Source of the DNA: a virus
DNA: 24,776 nt
IMG/VR virus record: IMGVR_UViG_3300010233_000262
Coordinates: 1 to 24,776 of that record
Strand: one strand, 5' to 3'
Shown: piece by piece, positions 1 to 5,883 of the stretch
How the letters are laid out: each line of letters starts with the position of its first letter
Position numbering within the stretch: position 1 is the stretch's first letter
The notes under the pieces: generated by a model
What the model was told of the DNA's origin: nothing
Databases searched by the model: none
Seen by the model: the letters and a program-made list of their open reading frames with translations, nothing else
Made by a program: the position numbers and the translations under genes

Positions 1-78
1 AATGTGGCTGAGAGTGTGGCTGGGAGTGCGGCTGAGAGTGCGGCTATTGAAATCTTATTCAAGCGTTGTGTGAAGTAG
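1..78 (+). CDS. C-terminal end of an unidentified protein (5' truncated by window edge)
   Basis: Frame 1 is open from the window edge to a TAG at 76-78, giving 25 residues. The first part is a short Ala/Glu/Ser repeat of four-residue units (VAES, VAGS, AAES) written in near-identical 12-base repeats. The tail is hydrophobic then basic (EILFKRCVK). The stop codon overlaps the first base of the near-palindrome at 78-92. The strand and tight distance to the next gene suggest it is the upstream member of the rightward small-gene block. Function unknown. Confidence 0.5.
   Translation, partial: NVAESVAGSAAESAAIEILFKRCVK
2..48 (+). repeat. Four tandem 12-bp units, degenerate
   Basis: Four consecutive 12-base units of the form GYGGCTGRGAGT; the last unit has diverged to end in ATTGAA. 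They are in frame with the partial ORF and translate to an (V/A)A(E/G)S repeat. The array may continue to the left beyond the window. Confidence 0.6.
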
Positions 79-92
79 CCGATATTCTCGGC
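78..92. promoter_or_regulatory. CCGA-N5-TCGG near-palindrome, copy 1 (operator candidate)
   Basis: GCCGATATTCTCGGC has 5-bp inverted arms around TATTC. It sits 17 bp before the ATG at 109, directly before the ribosome binding site of the first complete plus-strand gene. Fourteen of its bases recur exactly, on the opposite strand, at 1321-1334 and 3338-3351. Confidence 0.5.
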
Positions 93-108
93 GGAAAAGG
101 AATAACAC

Positions 109-321
109 ATGATGAGCAATGATGAAGAAAACGATGAGGGAATTGAGTATTTAGGCGATGGGCTTTATGCTAGTTTTGACGGGTATCAGATTTGTCTAAT
201 GGCTAACAGCCACACCGCACCCACAGATACTGTATATTTAGATCCATCAGTTTACGCCAATCTAGTTAAATTTATGCGTAGATTTTCCGAGCCGAAAACG
301 GACGCGGAGATTGAGTCATGA
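109..321 (+). CDS. Small phage protein of unknown function (70 aa)
   Basis: A 70-residue acidic protein. The core, with GDGLYASFDGYQI near residues 16-28 and TVYLDPSVYANLVKFM near 41-56, resembles a small protein I recall as common among tailed phages with no known function. The start is the first of two adjacent ATGs, with AAAAGGA about 8 bases upstream. Its stop overlaps the next ATG (ATGA), so translation is probably coupled. It is the first complete gene of the rightward block. Confidence 0.75.
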   Translation: MMSNDEENDEGIEYLGDGLYASFDGYQICLMANSHTAPTDTVYLDPSVYANLVKFMRRFSEPKTDAEIES

Positions 322-518
322 ACACCTCCACCCGTACAGCCCGTGAGAAGTATGAACACGCGAAGGCCATGCTCACCATAGCAGAAGCAGCGTGGGATGG
401 CGGCAACGGCGACCTGCCATACAGTATCGTGCAGAAGTGGCAGCTTGAAGAAGCCTTGTGGCGCAAAGTGATCGAACATGCAGAGGAGAAACCTAATGGC
501 AAGAACATTGAACGGTAA
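318..518 (+). CDS. Small hypothetical protein (66 aa), ATGA-coupled
   Basis: A 66-residue charged, mostly helical protein with no cysteines and no recognisable domain. The start ATG shares bases with the previous stop (ATGA at 318-321). The end overlaps the next gene by 23 bases. The second half (residues about 36-66) is rich in Glu, Lys, Trp and Ala and looks like one long helix. The coding call rests on the overlap architecture and strand continuity. No function can be assigned. Confidence 0.65.
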   Translation: MNTSTRTAREKYEHAKAMLTIAEAAWDGGNGDLPYSIVQKWQLEEALWRKVIEHAEEKPNGKNIER

Positions 519-864
519 TCTGACGGGACGTGCGGCATCGCAGGAATTGCGTGATGTACGCAACCAGCTATTCGAGGATAGTATCCGGGATAGCAAGCGA
601 TATGGCGTTGAATTTGACCACGCGCTGCAAACCTTGGACTATCTCATGGAAGAAAGCGAATTTATCAGTTGGTGGGATACCTTTTCGCCTACCATGACAA
701 AGCGCGATTTCCTGCCAATTATGGAGGCCAAAATTTCCGATATTATCGGGAGCGGCGGCTTCTACGCACATGGCGACATTACCGCCACCGAGCGCGCTGA
801 CGAGTTCACCGAAGCTGATGAGCGTGAAAGGCAAGATATGCACACGCTGGGGCTGGGAGGGTAG
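496..864 (+). CDS. Hypothetical protein (122 aa)
   Basis: I prefer the ATG at 496 over the in-frame ATG at 478, because GAGGAG lies 7 bases before 496 while 478 has no binding site. The 122-residue protein is acidic, with two tryptophans in SWWDTF near residue 57 and a glycine-rich SGGFYAHGD segment near residue 90. No catalytic motif is recognised. A near-palindrome (737-749) of the dispersed CCGA-N5-TCGG family lies within the gene. The C-terminus is glycine-rich. Confidence 0.7.
   Translation: MARTLNGNLTGRAASQELRDVRNQLFEDSIRDSKRYGVEFDHALQTLDYLMEESEFISWWDTFSPTMTKRDFLPIMEAKISDIIGSGGFYAHGDITATERADEFTEADERERQDMHTLGLGG
737..749. promoter_or_regulatory. CCGA-N5-TCGG near-palindrome, copy 2 (perfect 6-bp arms)
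   Basis: CCGATATTATCGG is symmetric apart from its central base and lies inside the 122-aa gene, where it encodes part of SDIIGS. The identical 13-mer recurs at 4929-4941. The flank GGAGCGG is shared with the copy at 5969. Confidence 0.4.
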
Positions 865-867
865 TCA

Positions 868-1053
868 ATGGATATAACAATTGACACGCCAGACAATAAG
901 ATAATTGTGCGCTTTCAGAAAAATAACTCTAACGCTGTCATAATCCCAAAAATTGGCAATCCGATGAAAACAACAATCCCCGAATTAATAGAAGCTTTAG
1001 AGATGGTTGCCAAACAAAAAACACAGGAATCGAGGCCGCGAAAAGAGATATAA
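868..1053 (+). CDS. Small hypothetical protein (61 aa)
   Basis: Starts 3 bases after the previous stop, with a strong GGGAGGG site about 7 bases before the ATG. The 61-residue protein is predicted to be beta strands (MDITIDTPDNKIIVRF) followed by a helix (IPELIEALEMVAKQK) and a basic tail. No family recognised. Base composition is more AT-rich than its neighbours. It belongs to the same rightward block. Confidence 0.7.
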   Translation: MDITIDTPDNKIIVRFQKNNSNAVIIPKIGNPMKTTIPELIEALEMVAKQKTQESRPRKEI

Positions 1054-1074
1054 TCACACAGTCTACCAACGGAA

Positions 1075-1095
1075 GCCTCGCCCGTTTTGTGAGGC
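1075..1095 (+). promoter_or_regulatory. Leader hairpin before the 211-aa gene
   Basis: GCCTCGC pairs with GTGAGGC (7 bp with one G-U pair) around a CCGTTTT loop. It lies 27 bases before the ATG at 1123 in the only gap of this stretch. There is no U tract after it, so a processing or translational role is more likely than termination. Confidence 0.35.
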
Positions 1096-1122
1096 AAATC
1101 AAACAGAAAAGGAAAAATCGAA

Positions 1123-1758
1123 ATGGCTAATCCAACTACGGAACAGCAAAACACTTATGCACTGGAACAGGCAGTATCCATTAACTCATACTTTGACGTA
1201 AACATCGAAGGTGAGAACGTCCGTTTGCAAGTCACAACCCGTCACGGTGTTGCGGTCGAACGGATCGTAAAAGATGTGGAAAACCACATCGAGGCGTATA
1301 CACAACTTCGCCAAGCTCATCCGAGAATATCGGCGGCAGAACCAGCCACGGTAACCGAGTCGGGCGACAAGAAGTTCAAGTACAACCAGCCCATACCCAT
1401 GTCGGAACTCCCGCCAGAACTTCCAACTAACGCCGCAGAGGGTGGTGAGAGCGAATATTACCGTGAGGAATTTGACTCGTTTGAAATCACACCCCAGCCA
1501 GACGGTAAGGCCACTGTGAAATTCTATAAGGACAAACTAGAGTTCCCTATCGGCGCTTCTATCAACAAGTGGAAACACATGGATATTCGTGCCATGCTTC
1601 AATCCCTGGGCGACTTCGATCCGAGCGTCCCCAGCAAGAACCGAAAAGCTGGCGTGCAGTTTTGGGTAAAAGGCAGTGAGTATGTAATCTCGCAAGGCGC
1701 ACACAAAGGCGAGAAATCGCACTACAAGAACCTGAAACTCATTCAGGCGATTCTCTAA
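1123..1758 (+). CDS. Hypothetical phage protein (211 aa)
   Basis: Start ATG at 1123 with AAGGAAAAATCGAA upstream. An N-terminal region (residues about 12-65) of beta strands and a helix (SINSYFDVNIEGENVRL, then IVKDVENHIEAYTQLRQ) is joined by a proline/acid-rich linker (about 85-115) to a C-terminal domain (about 120-211) with a Trp-Val-Lys-Gly core and basic patches (YKNLKLIQAIL). No cysteines, no membrane segment. The two-domain layout with an acidic linker would suit a nucleic-acid-binding protein, but that is only a guess. The 14-mer near-palindrome at 1321 lies within it. Confidence 0.7.
   Translation: MANPTTEQQNTYALEQAVSINSYFDVNIEGENVRLQVTTRHGVAVERIVKDVENHIEAYTQLRQAHPRISAAEPATVTESGDKKFKYNQPIPMSELPPELPTNAAEGGESEYYREEFDSFEITPQPDGKATVKFYKDKLEFPIGASINKWKHMDIRAMLQSLGDFDPSVPSKNRKAGVQFWVKGSEYVISQGAHKGEKSHYKNLKLIQAIL
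1321..1334. promoter_or_regulatory. CCGA-N5-TCGG near-palindrome, copy 3
   Basis: CCGAGAATATCGGC, an exact 14-base match to 3338-3351 and, on the other strand, to positions 79-92 and flank. It is intragenic, encoding PRIS in the 211-aa protein. Confidence 0.4.
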
Positions 1759-1767
1759 CCCATTCGT

Positions 1768-1790
1768 GGGGCAGGGTGCGATCCTGCCCC
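1768..1790 (+). promoter_or_regulatory. G-rich intergenic hairpin
   Basis: GGGGCAGG and CCTGCCCC form an 8-bp GC-rich stem, extendable by a G-U and a T-A pair, between the 211-aa stop and the AAGAAAGGAACG ribosome site of the next gene. There is no U tract. It could mark mRNA processing or stability, a weak attenuator, or a REP-like repeat. Confidence 0.45.
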
Positions 1791-1811
1791 TACACAAGAA
1801 AGGAACGTAAC

Positions 1812-2069
1812 ATGCCCGTCTCTCAAATCTCCCCTCGCTTATCCTACAAAACTGAAGCACGCATGGACTGGCTGAAGCAGATGAACGATGATGTGATCTT
1901 AGCCAAAGCCGCAGGCGACACAGCCCGTATGCTGGACATTGCCGCAGAGTACGAGAGGCGCGGGATGCACCAGACGGCGAGTAGGATACGGCTGGAAGTA
2001 AACATATTGCCTAAATGGTCATATGATGATTCGGAAGATATACCCCCGAATAATGAAGGCGATAAGTAA
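1812..2069 (+). CDS. Small hypothetical protein (85 aa)
   Basis: The ATG at 1812 is preferred over one at 1776, because AAAGGAACGTAAC precedes it and 1776 falls inside the hairpin. Residues about 13-62 form long amphipathic helices (MDWLKQMNDDVILAKAAGD, then a TPR-like stretch with AAEYERRGMHQTASRIR). The tail is acidic. No enzyme motif is visible. Function unknown. Confidence 0.65.
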   Translation: MPVSQISPRLSYKTEARMDWLKQMNDDVILAKAAGDTARMLDIAAEYERRGMHQTASRIRLEVNILPKWSYDDSEDIPPNNEGDK

Positions 2070-2125
2070 CATCAAGGGTTATTTATACCCACAGAATCGT
2101 TTAAAACATAGTTAGAAGGCTTCTT

Positions 2126-2371
2126 ATGAAAAAAAACAAATTTGTGTTTTATGAAGGTTCGCCAATTCACTACCCTAATGGATGGCTTGCATTGTGTGGC
2201 TCTGGTTGGTTGCAAGCGTCGGGTATCGAAAGTGACGTAACCTGTCCTGAATGTTTACGCCTTCTAACACAGCGTGCACCCGACTTGGCTAATGCGCCTG
2301 AAATTCAAAGGCTCTGCGCCAATTGTCATCAATATCATTCTGTTGCCGTTGCCTGCACGCCAAGCGGGTAA
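2126..2371 (+). CDS. Small putative zinc-binding protein (81 aa)
   Basis: An 81-residue protein with two cysteine pairs, TCPEC near residues 38-42 and LCANC near 63-67, plus a single Cys in ALCGSG near 24. The pattern HYPNGWLALCG followed by VTCPECL is of a kind I recall in small phage zinc-finger proteins. The arrangement suggests one structural zinc site formed by the two CxxC knuckles. RBS AGAAGG precedes the ATG. No DNA-binding specificity can be read from it. Confidence 0.65.
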   Translation: MKKNKFVFYEGSPIHYPNGWLALCGSGWLQASGIESDVTCPECLRLLTQRAPDLANAPEIQRLCANCHQYHSVAVACTPSG

Positions 2372-2516
2372 CGCAAACCGTTAGCCCCACCCGTAACAAT
2401 GCCCCTGATGCGCGAATAAGGGGTGACGACCTGAAAAGCAGGTCATATAGCCTGTTTTACAGTTTGACCCGCCCGACTTACGTGGCTTGGTAACGTAGAG
2501 AAAAGAAGAGGAACAA
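2372..2516 (+). other. 145-bp structured leader between the 81-aa and 112-aa genes
   Basis: No ORF with a start signal is visible. Three potential hairpins follow one another: CCCCT (2402-2406) with AGGGG (2419-2423), GACCTG (2428-2433) with CAGGTC (2439-2444), and CT(T)ACGT (2477-2483) with ACGTAG (2493-2498). The last ends about 9 bases before the GAGGA ribosome site of the next gene. I recognise no known riboswitch or tRNA. Confidence 0.4.
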
Positions 2517-2855
2517 ATGTCAACTTTATATTTTAAGAATCCCGTATTCAAAACAGGTCGCAATATTACCTGTCGTCGTGGAATCAAATGGGACACCCTC
2601 TCGAAAGAAAATGTCCTTGTCGTTGACACCGCCGATCCCATCAGAGAAGATGGGCAAACGAAGGTTTTGCATGTGGTCGATATTGAAACCAGGGTATTCA
2701 AATTCTCCGATTTGGTGGACGCAGATGTGACAGACGAACATGACCCCATCTGTCAGACCGTCTCTGGTTTATTCAAAGTTATGCAAGCCACTTACGATAA
2801 CTTCGATGAGCGCGAATTGGTAACTCTCTGCGCTTTCGATGTCGAAGCGGGCTAA
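2517..2855 (+). CDS. Phage protein, possibly ASCH/PUA-like (112 aa)
   Basis: The 112-residue protein starts MSTLYFKNPVFKTGRNITCRRG, a pattern I recall from conserved phage proteins. The early basic RRGIKW segment and beta-rich layout are reminiscent of ASCH/PUA-like RNA-binding folds, but this is weak. Residues about 60-112 include FSDLVDADVTDEHDP and a helix before DERELVTLCAFDVEAG. RBS GAGGAACAA precedes the ATG. It is the last gene of the rightward block and is followed by a terminator. Confidence 0.7.
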   Translation: MSTLYFKNPVFKTGRNITCRRGIKWDTLSKENVLVVDTADPIREDGQTKVLHVVDIETRVFKFSDLVDADVTDEHDPICQTVSGLFKVMQATYDNFDERELVTLCAFDVEAG

Positions 2856-2880
2856 CTCAAACCATTAGTTCCCCAAAACG

Positions 2881-2906
2881 AAACCACCCCGCAAGAGGTG
2901 GTTTTT
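2881..2906 (+). terminator. Rho-independent terminator of the plus-strand block
   Basis: AAACCACC (2881-2888) pairs with GGTGGTTT (2897-2904). The loop can close further with a C-G pair over a GCAA tetraloop, and a run of five T (2902-2906) follows. It lies 25 bases after the 112-aa stop. Confidence 0.85.
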
Positions 2907-2972
2907 GGTATATACTTGTGGTATCCGTCACGCGGCGAGACGATAAGCAGTAACTGCGTGCGGTGTAAATGG
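2907..2972. other. Short non-coding spacer between the two terminators
   Basis: No ORF. It holds CCGTCACGC (2925-2933), which can pair with GCGTGCGG (2956-2963) with one bulge, and the sequence TATACT at 2911. See the findings for the possibility of a small RNA. Confidence 0.3.
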
Positions 2973-3009
2973 AAACTGAGAGACTTTATGCGAGTCTCTC
3001 AGTTTTGTT
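2973..3009. terminator. Strong terminator hairpin at the convergent junction
   Basis: AAACTGAGAGACT (2973-2985) and AGTCTCTCAGTTT (2993-3005) form a perfect 13-bp stem with a 7-base loop, followed on the plus strand by TTTTGTTT. It lies 13 bases beyond the holin stop (3019), so it can also terminate the minus-strand lysis transcript, where the stem is followed by TTTCCATTT. Probably bidirectional. Confidence 0.85.
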
Positions 3010-3018
3010 TATACATAT

Positions 3019-3297
3019 TTATTTAGCAGGCGCATCTTTCATGGCATCGTACAGGCCGAACGAAGTAACACCCAGCGCGAGGCCGAACACTACGACAGTA
3101 AACCAGCCTTGGAAATCAGAGGGGAGGCCGATCTTGCTGAGTTCATAGCCACCGCCCAATAACAGGCCGGTGATTACAGCAAGCAACTTGCCCTTGATCC
3201 CGACGATAAAGCCCTTGATAACCTGTACAAGTCCCAGGATAAGGGCGAGCAGGGGAACACCTGCCACAACTGCATCTCGAAAAATTTGATCGAACAT
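3019..3297 (-). CDS. Putative holin (92 aa, three TM segments)
   Basis: The 92-residue protein has three hydrophobic segments, near residues 10-33 (GVPLLALILGLVQVIKGFIV), 38-52 (AVITGLLLGGG) and 64-82 (WFTVVVFGLALGVTSFG). A short charged C-terminus (KDAPAK) follows. Size, topology and position in a lysis region with an endolysin fit a phage holin, which permeabilises the inner membrane so that the endolysin reaches the wall. RBS AAAGGAGTAAC precedes the ATG. It seems to have its own promoter region (3331-3351). A different small membrane protein cannot be excluded. Confidence 0.7.
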   Translation of the reverse strand: MFDQIFRDAVVAGVPLLALILGLVQVIKGFIVGIKGKLLAVITGLLLGGGYELSKIGLPSDFQGWFTVVVFGLALGVTSFGLYDAMKDAPAK

Positions 3298-3330
3298 TGT
3301 TACTCCTTTTGGTTTGGTTGAAGTGGTAAC

Positions 3331-3336
3331 ATTATA
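3331..3336 (-). promoter_or_regulatory. Perfect -10 (TATAAT) upstream of the holin
   Basis: On the minus strand TATAAT lies about 34 bases before the holin ATG. No good -35 hexamer is seen 17 bp upstream (TAACAG at 3354-3359). The space in front of the -10 is filled by the CCGA-N5-TCGG near-palindrome, so this would be a regulated promoter. Confidence 0.4.
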
Positions 3337-3337
3337 A

Positions 3338-3351
3338 CCGAGAATATCGGC
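3338..3351. promoter_or_regulatory. CCGA-N5-TCGG near-palindrome, copy 4 (operator candidate at the holin promoter)
   Basis: CCGAGAATATCGGC lies 1 bp from the putative holin -10, within the -10/-35 spacer. It is identical to 1321-1334. This placement is typical of a repressor or activator binding site. Confidence 0.5.
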
Positions 3352-3356
3352 AACTG

Positions 3357-3929
3357 TTAGATATTTTTCAACACCTCCTTGTATCCTTTTACACGAATTA
3401 GGCCACCGATAGTTACTCCTCTATTCCAAGGGCTATCGAATAGTAGTTTTTTGCCCGTGAAATCAAGAAAGTTCTTATCGTAATCGTCAATCAAAATATC
3501 GGCCTTGATTAATCCTTTATCACCACACTCTACATAATCCTTGATAGAAGGGGAGAAGTGATTGTCTTTCAGCCATTGATATTTTACCCCTAACGTTTCT
3601 GGCGTAGGAGTGGTAACGAATATCACACGTCCACGAATCCTTGCCCACGTCACACAATCTACCGCGCCTTCAAAAACGGGAGTGTTTTGATAGAGATTCG
3701 GAGTGAGGTATTTATAAATATCTTTTCCACAATCCGATACTACGAATTGAGTCATGTCCCAATTCTTAATATCCTCTACCTGTAAATTATCTTTATAATC
3801 TCGGTTATATCGGCGCAACCATTCTAAATGTATATTTGCCAATACGCCATCAATGTCGAAAGCTATTACTAACTCTCTGGCTTGCTTCACTTCCTCAATC
3901 TTCATCAGTTTCAAATCTGGTAGAACCAT
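3357..3929 (-). CDS. HAD-superfamily 5'(3')-deoxyribonucleotidase-like protein (190 aa)
   Basis: HAD motif I is FDIDGVLA at about residues 24-31 (nucleophile and acid Asp). Motif II is FVTTPTP at about 104-110, with a Thr. Motif IV is ADILIDDYDKN at about 144-154 (metal-binding Asp pair), with basic residues between them. This order and the 190-residue size match the NT5C-type 5'-nucleotidases that phages use to remove phosphate from (deoxy)nucleoside monophosphates. It starts 6 bases after the stop of the wHTH gene, with GGAAAG upstream; a second Met at residue 9 is a less likely start. Cytosolic. A general small-molecule phosphatase is the alternative. Confidence 0.75.
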   Translation of the reverse strand: MVLPDLKLMKIEEVKQARELVIAFDIDGVLANIHLEWLRRYNRDYKDNLQVEDIKNWDMTQFVVSDCGKDIYKYLTPNLYQNTPVFEGAVDCVTWARIRGRVIFVTTPTPETLGVKYQWLKDNHFSPSIKDYVECGDKGLIKADILIDDYDKNFLDFTGKKLLFDSPWNRGVTIGGLIRVKGYKEVLKNI

Positions 3930-3935
3930 ACTAAC

Positions 3936-4196
3936 TCACTTTCCGGGCTTTGAGAATACGAACCCAACTGTTCTTCTTCCGTCGCGCATCAACTCGCATT
4001 TCAGCTTCTTTTCTTCCACCATCCTTTCCAATGTTGCACGCGCTATCCGTGCCGAGCAGTTATGAAACTTGCGGTATTCCTTTACTGTAATCCCATAGCC
4101 CTTCGGACGAATGGGGCTGGGGACGGGCATGGACTTCATCAGCTCGCTATCAAACTCCGCGGTTGTGATATTCATTACCTTTACTGTCTGTTTCAT
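3936..4196 (-). CDS. Putative winged-helix DNA-binding protein (86 aa)
   Basis: The ATG at 4196 overlaps the upstream stop (ATGA), with AAGGA 9 bases before it; a TTG two codons upstream is possible but less likely. Residues about 35-80 (GITVKEYRKF, then ARIARATLERMVEEKKLK, then a short basic beta hairpin with RDGRRTVGFVF) read as helix-turn-helix plus wing, like small phage transcription regulators. No enzymatic motif. It sits in the lysis-side operon and is the only visible candidate regulator in the window. Confidence 0.6.
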   Translation of the reverse strand: MKQTVKVMNITTAEFDSELMKSMPVPSPIRPKGYGITVKEYRKFHNCSARIARATLERMVEEKKLKCELMRDGRRTVGFVFSKPGK

Positions 4197-5029
4197 TCCC
4201 AATCCTTTCTCTTAGTGGCGTAGCGTATCCACTCAGGCTCGGCACAAACGCCATCGCGTATCTTGAAAAGTAGTGAGCCGATATGCGGAATATTGTTTCC
4301 TTTGCCGATTCTGTGAGAATAGCTATTGGCCCCTGTCCAGCACGGGGCGGTAAGTGCGCGTATGGCATAGTTCATGCCGCTATCGGATACCCGGTGTACA
4401 TGGCCGCGTATGGCATAGTCTGGTAGTTTCTGTCCCCATTCCGCGTATTCGAATATTAGGGTGGAGGCGAGTTTATTTGCCGCGTTCTTTTCCGACCATG
4501 GCAGATTGCCCATGGAAACATGATGGGCGAGGTCAAAGCGTAAGCCGCCAAACACTTTTCGTATGTATTGGCTGGTATTGTGTCCGTCTATCTTTTCTGT
4601 GTTGTCGTAATTATCTGCGAGTATTCGTTCGTATTCACCCCCCGAACCTGTGTGTGCTTCCGTGCCTGCCACCCAAAAAACCTTGTCCGCTATATCAACT
4701 AATGGATCCAGTGTTTCTATGGCATTGTTGATAATCAATTCCTTATCCCGTGTTACTGTTTGGATACTATGGTCTTTGAAATCAACCTCAACCATGTCGC
4801 CTAACATCACCACATAGAGGGGCGTTCTATGTCTTAAAATAGTTAATGCGTTTCCGTATTCCTTTACTTTGCCTATCATGTCCCGCCAGGCTTCCCATAA
4901 CTCGCCCTGCCATTTGGAGAGCGCCACGCCGATATTATCGGGAAGTTCGGCCTTTGGGGATAAAAGTGCTACTGTACTGTTAATGTGTGTATCTGCAACA
5001 ACCAACAAATTGAGGTCGTTCAATATCAT
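4193..5029 (-). CDS. Calcineurin-like metallophosphoesterase (278 aa)
   Basis: The metallophosphoesterase motifs are in order: VVADTH (residues 10-15, D-x-H), MLGDMVEVD (75-83, GD), AGTEAHTG (about 120-127, where GNHE is usual), DLAHHVS (about 165-171, His) and IRGHVHR (about 208-214, GHxH). These residues bind two metal ions for phosphoester hydrolysis. The substrate cannot be read off. The Asn of GNHD/E is replaced by Thr (GTEAH), a variant in the catalytic loop. AAGGAG directly abuts the ATG at 5029, so a TTG two codons later (5023), at a normal 6-base spacing, may be the actual start. Stop overlaps the next ATG. Confidence 0.85.
   Translation of the reverse strand: MILNDLNLLVVADTHINSTVALLSPKAELPDNIGVALSKWQGELWEAWRDMIGKVKEYGNALTILRHRTPLYVVMLGDMVEVDFKDHSIQTVTRDKELIINNAIETLDPLVDIADKVFWVAGTEAHTGSGGEYERILADNYDNTEKIDGHNTSQYIRKVFGGLRFDLAHHVSMGNLPWSEKNAANKLASTLIFEYAEWGQKLPDYAIRGHVHRVSDSGMNYAIRALTAPCWTGANSYSHRIGKGNNIPHIGSLLFKIRDGVCAEPEWIRYATKRKDWE
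4929..4941. promoter_or_regulatory. CCGA-N5-TCGG near-palindrome, copy 5
   Basis: CCGATATTATCGG, identical to copy 2, inside the metallophosphoesterase gene (encoding part of LPDNIG on the minus strand). Confidence 0.35.
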
Positions 5030-5033
5030 CTCC

Positions 5034-5111
5034 TTACTTTTTCCGCTTCATCTGCACGCGCCAGTCATCCAGTAACAGAAATATGGCGAGCAGGATAATA
5101 GAAGCGGTCAT
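5034..5111 (-). CDS. Tiny membrane peptide (25 aa)
   Basis: A 25-residue ORF fills the gap between the 88-aa gene and the phosphoesterase. Its ATG is 3 bases after the previous stop and its TAA comes 4 bases before the next ATG, so the spacing is operon-like. The N-terminal half is one hydrophobic stretch (ASIILLAIFLLL, residues 3-14). The C-terminus is strongly basic (VQMKRKK). No clear own ribosome site is visible, so it would depend on coupling. The topology recalls small lysis peptides, but the function is unknown. Confidence 0.45.
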   Translation of the reverse strand: MTASIILLAIFLLLDDWRVQMKRKK

Positions 5112-5114
5112 TAT

Positions 5115-5381
5115 TTACCGGGCAATCCCCGGATGCTGTTCAAGAATTGGATAAATGTGAGTAGTAAAATACCAAATAGCGGCGGCGGTTTGGCTGACAA
5201 AAGCAATACCAATAGCTGTCATCCAGAATTGAAGAGAGGCCATGAAGCGCTTTATAGTTCGTACGTCCTCCTGCAATGATGGGTCGCCGTTCCCGCGCAC
5301 GAGGATCTTATCGTGTTCGTCCACCATGCCTTTGACGATCCTTAGTGCTTCAGATGTTGCCATGAGCGTTACTCGCGCCAT
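5115..5381 (-). CDS. One-TM protein, holin-accessory (XhlA-like) candidate (88 aa)
   Basis: An N-terminal charged helix (residues about 10-50) is followed by one membrane segment near 52-75 (FWMTAIGIAFVSQTAAAIWYF) and a short tail. This soluble-helix-then-TM pattern, next to an endolysin and a holin, resembles the XhlA/haemolysin-type accessory proteins that help holins. GGAG precedes the ATG at a normal distance. The match is by topology only, so a different small membrane protein is possible. Confidence 0.6.
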   Translation of the reverse strand: MARVTLMATSEALRIVKGMVDEHDKILVRGNGDPSLQEDVRTIKRFMASLQFWMTAIGIAFVSQTAAAIWYFTTHIYPILEQHPGIAR

Positions 5382-5394
5382 AATGTCTCCGATT

Positions 5395-5883
5395 TTAACC
5401 TATTTCCTGCACTTTGTGTTTTTCCATATACAGAAATCCGTTTTTGCTAACCAGATAGAAGTAGGCCGGGAATAGCCAGTTTTTGCCGGGTGTTAACCTG
5501 CCATCGGCGTGAATATTCGTCCACTTCTGCTTGGTGTAGTCGCGGATGATCTGCGAGCCGAGTATGTTCGTCTCCACCATTACCCAATCGTTGTTTACCT
5601 GTTCGCCCTGCACGATATTACCTTGAAAGGTGAGTAGCTGCGTGGTGGGCCAATATTGCTGATTTACCAATCCGCCCTCGTGTGCGGTGAGGTAGTTGAA
5701 GGATGTGCGCGAGTTGATTTGCCTATCCTTTGTTTGCCAGTATGAATTGAGCTTGATTGCGTCGGCTGTGCCAGCTTTCATAACAGGATACAGGCGCGTC
5801 GAGGCTGGCAGCATGGCGTGGCCGTATAGATTGCGTACCTTGCCATCGAATTCTAGGTCGGTGAGTAGGCGGTATAGGGTCAT
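5395..5883 (-). CDS. Hypothetical protein following the endolysin (162 aa)
   Basis: Its ATG overlaps the endolysin stop (ATGA), which implies co-translation. The 162-residue protein is beta-rich and aromatic, with NNDWVMVETNILGSQIIRDY near residues 97-116 and GKNWLFPAYFYLVSKNGF near 133-150. These SH3-like strand patterns would suit a cell-wall-binding domain supplied as a separate polypeptide, but that is inference. No signal peptide or membrane segment. Confidence 0.6.
   Translation of the reverse strand: MTLYRLLTDLEFDGKVRNLYGHAMLPASTRLYPVMKAGTADAIKLNSYWQTKDRQINSRTSFNYLTAHEGGLVNQQYWPTTQLLTFQGNIVQGEQVNNDWVMVETNILGSQIIRDYTKQKWTNIHADGRLTPGKNWLFPAYFYLVSKNGFLYMEKHKVQEIG

Noticed and set aside
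1-48. CRISPR-like array
   Set aside because: The units are 12-base tandem repeats with no spacers, and they are in frame with an ORF.
1007-1201. 64-aa plus-strand ORF
   Set aside because: Spans the end of the 61-aa gene, a hairpin and the start of the 211-aa gene in another frame; no ribosome site.
2907-2972. tRNA gene between the two terminators
   Set aside because: The arms and loops do not form a cloverleaf and there is no TTC-like loop; only one bulged stem was found.
4354-4731. 125-aa plus-strand ORF
   Set aside because: Lies antisense within the metallophosphoesterase, whose metal motifs are clear.
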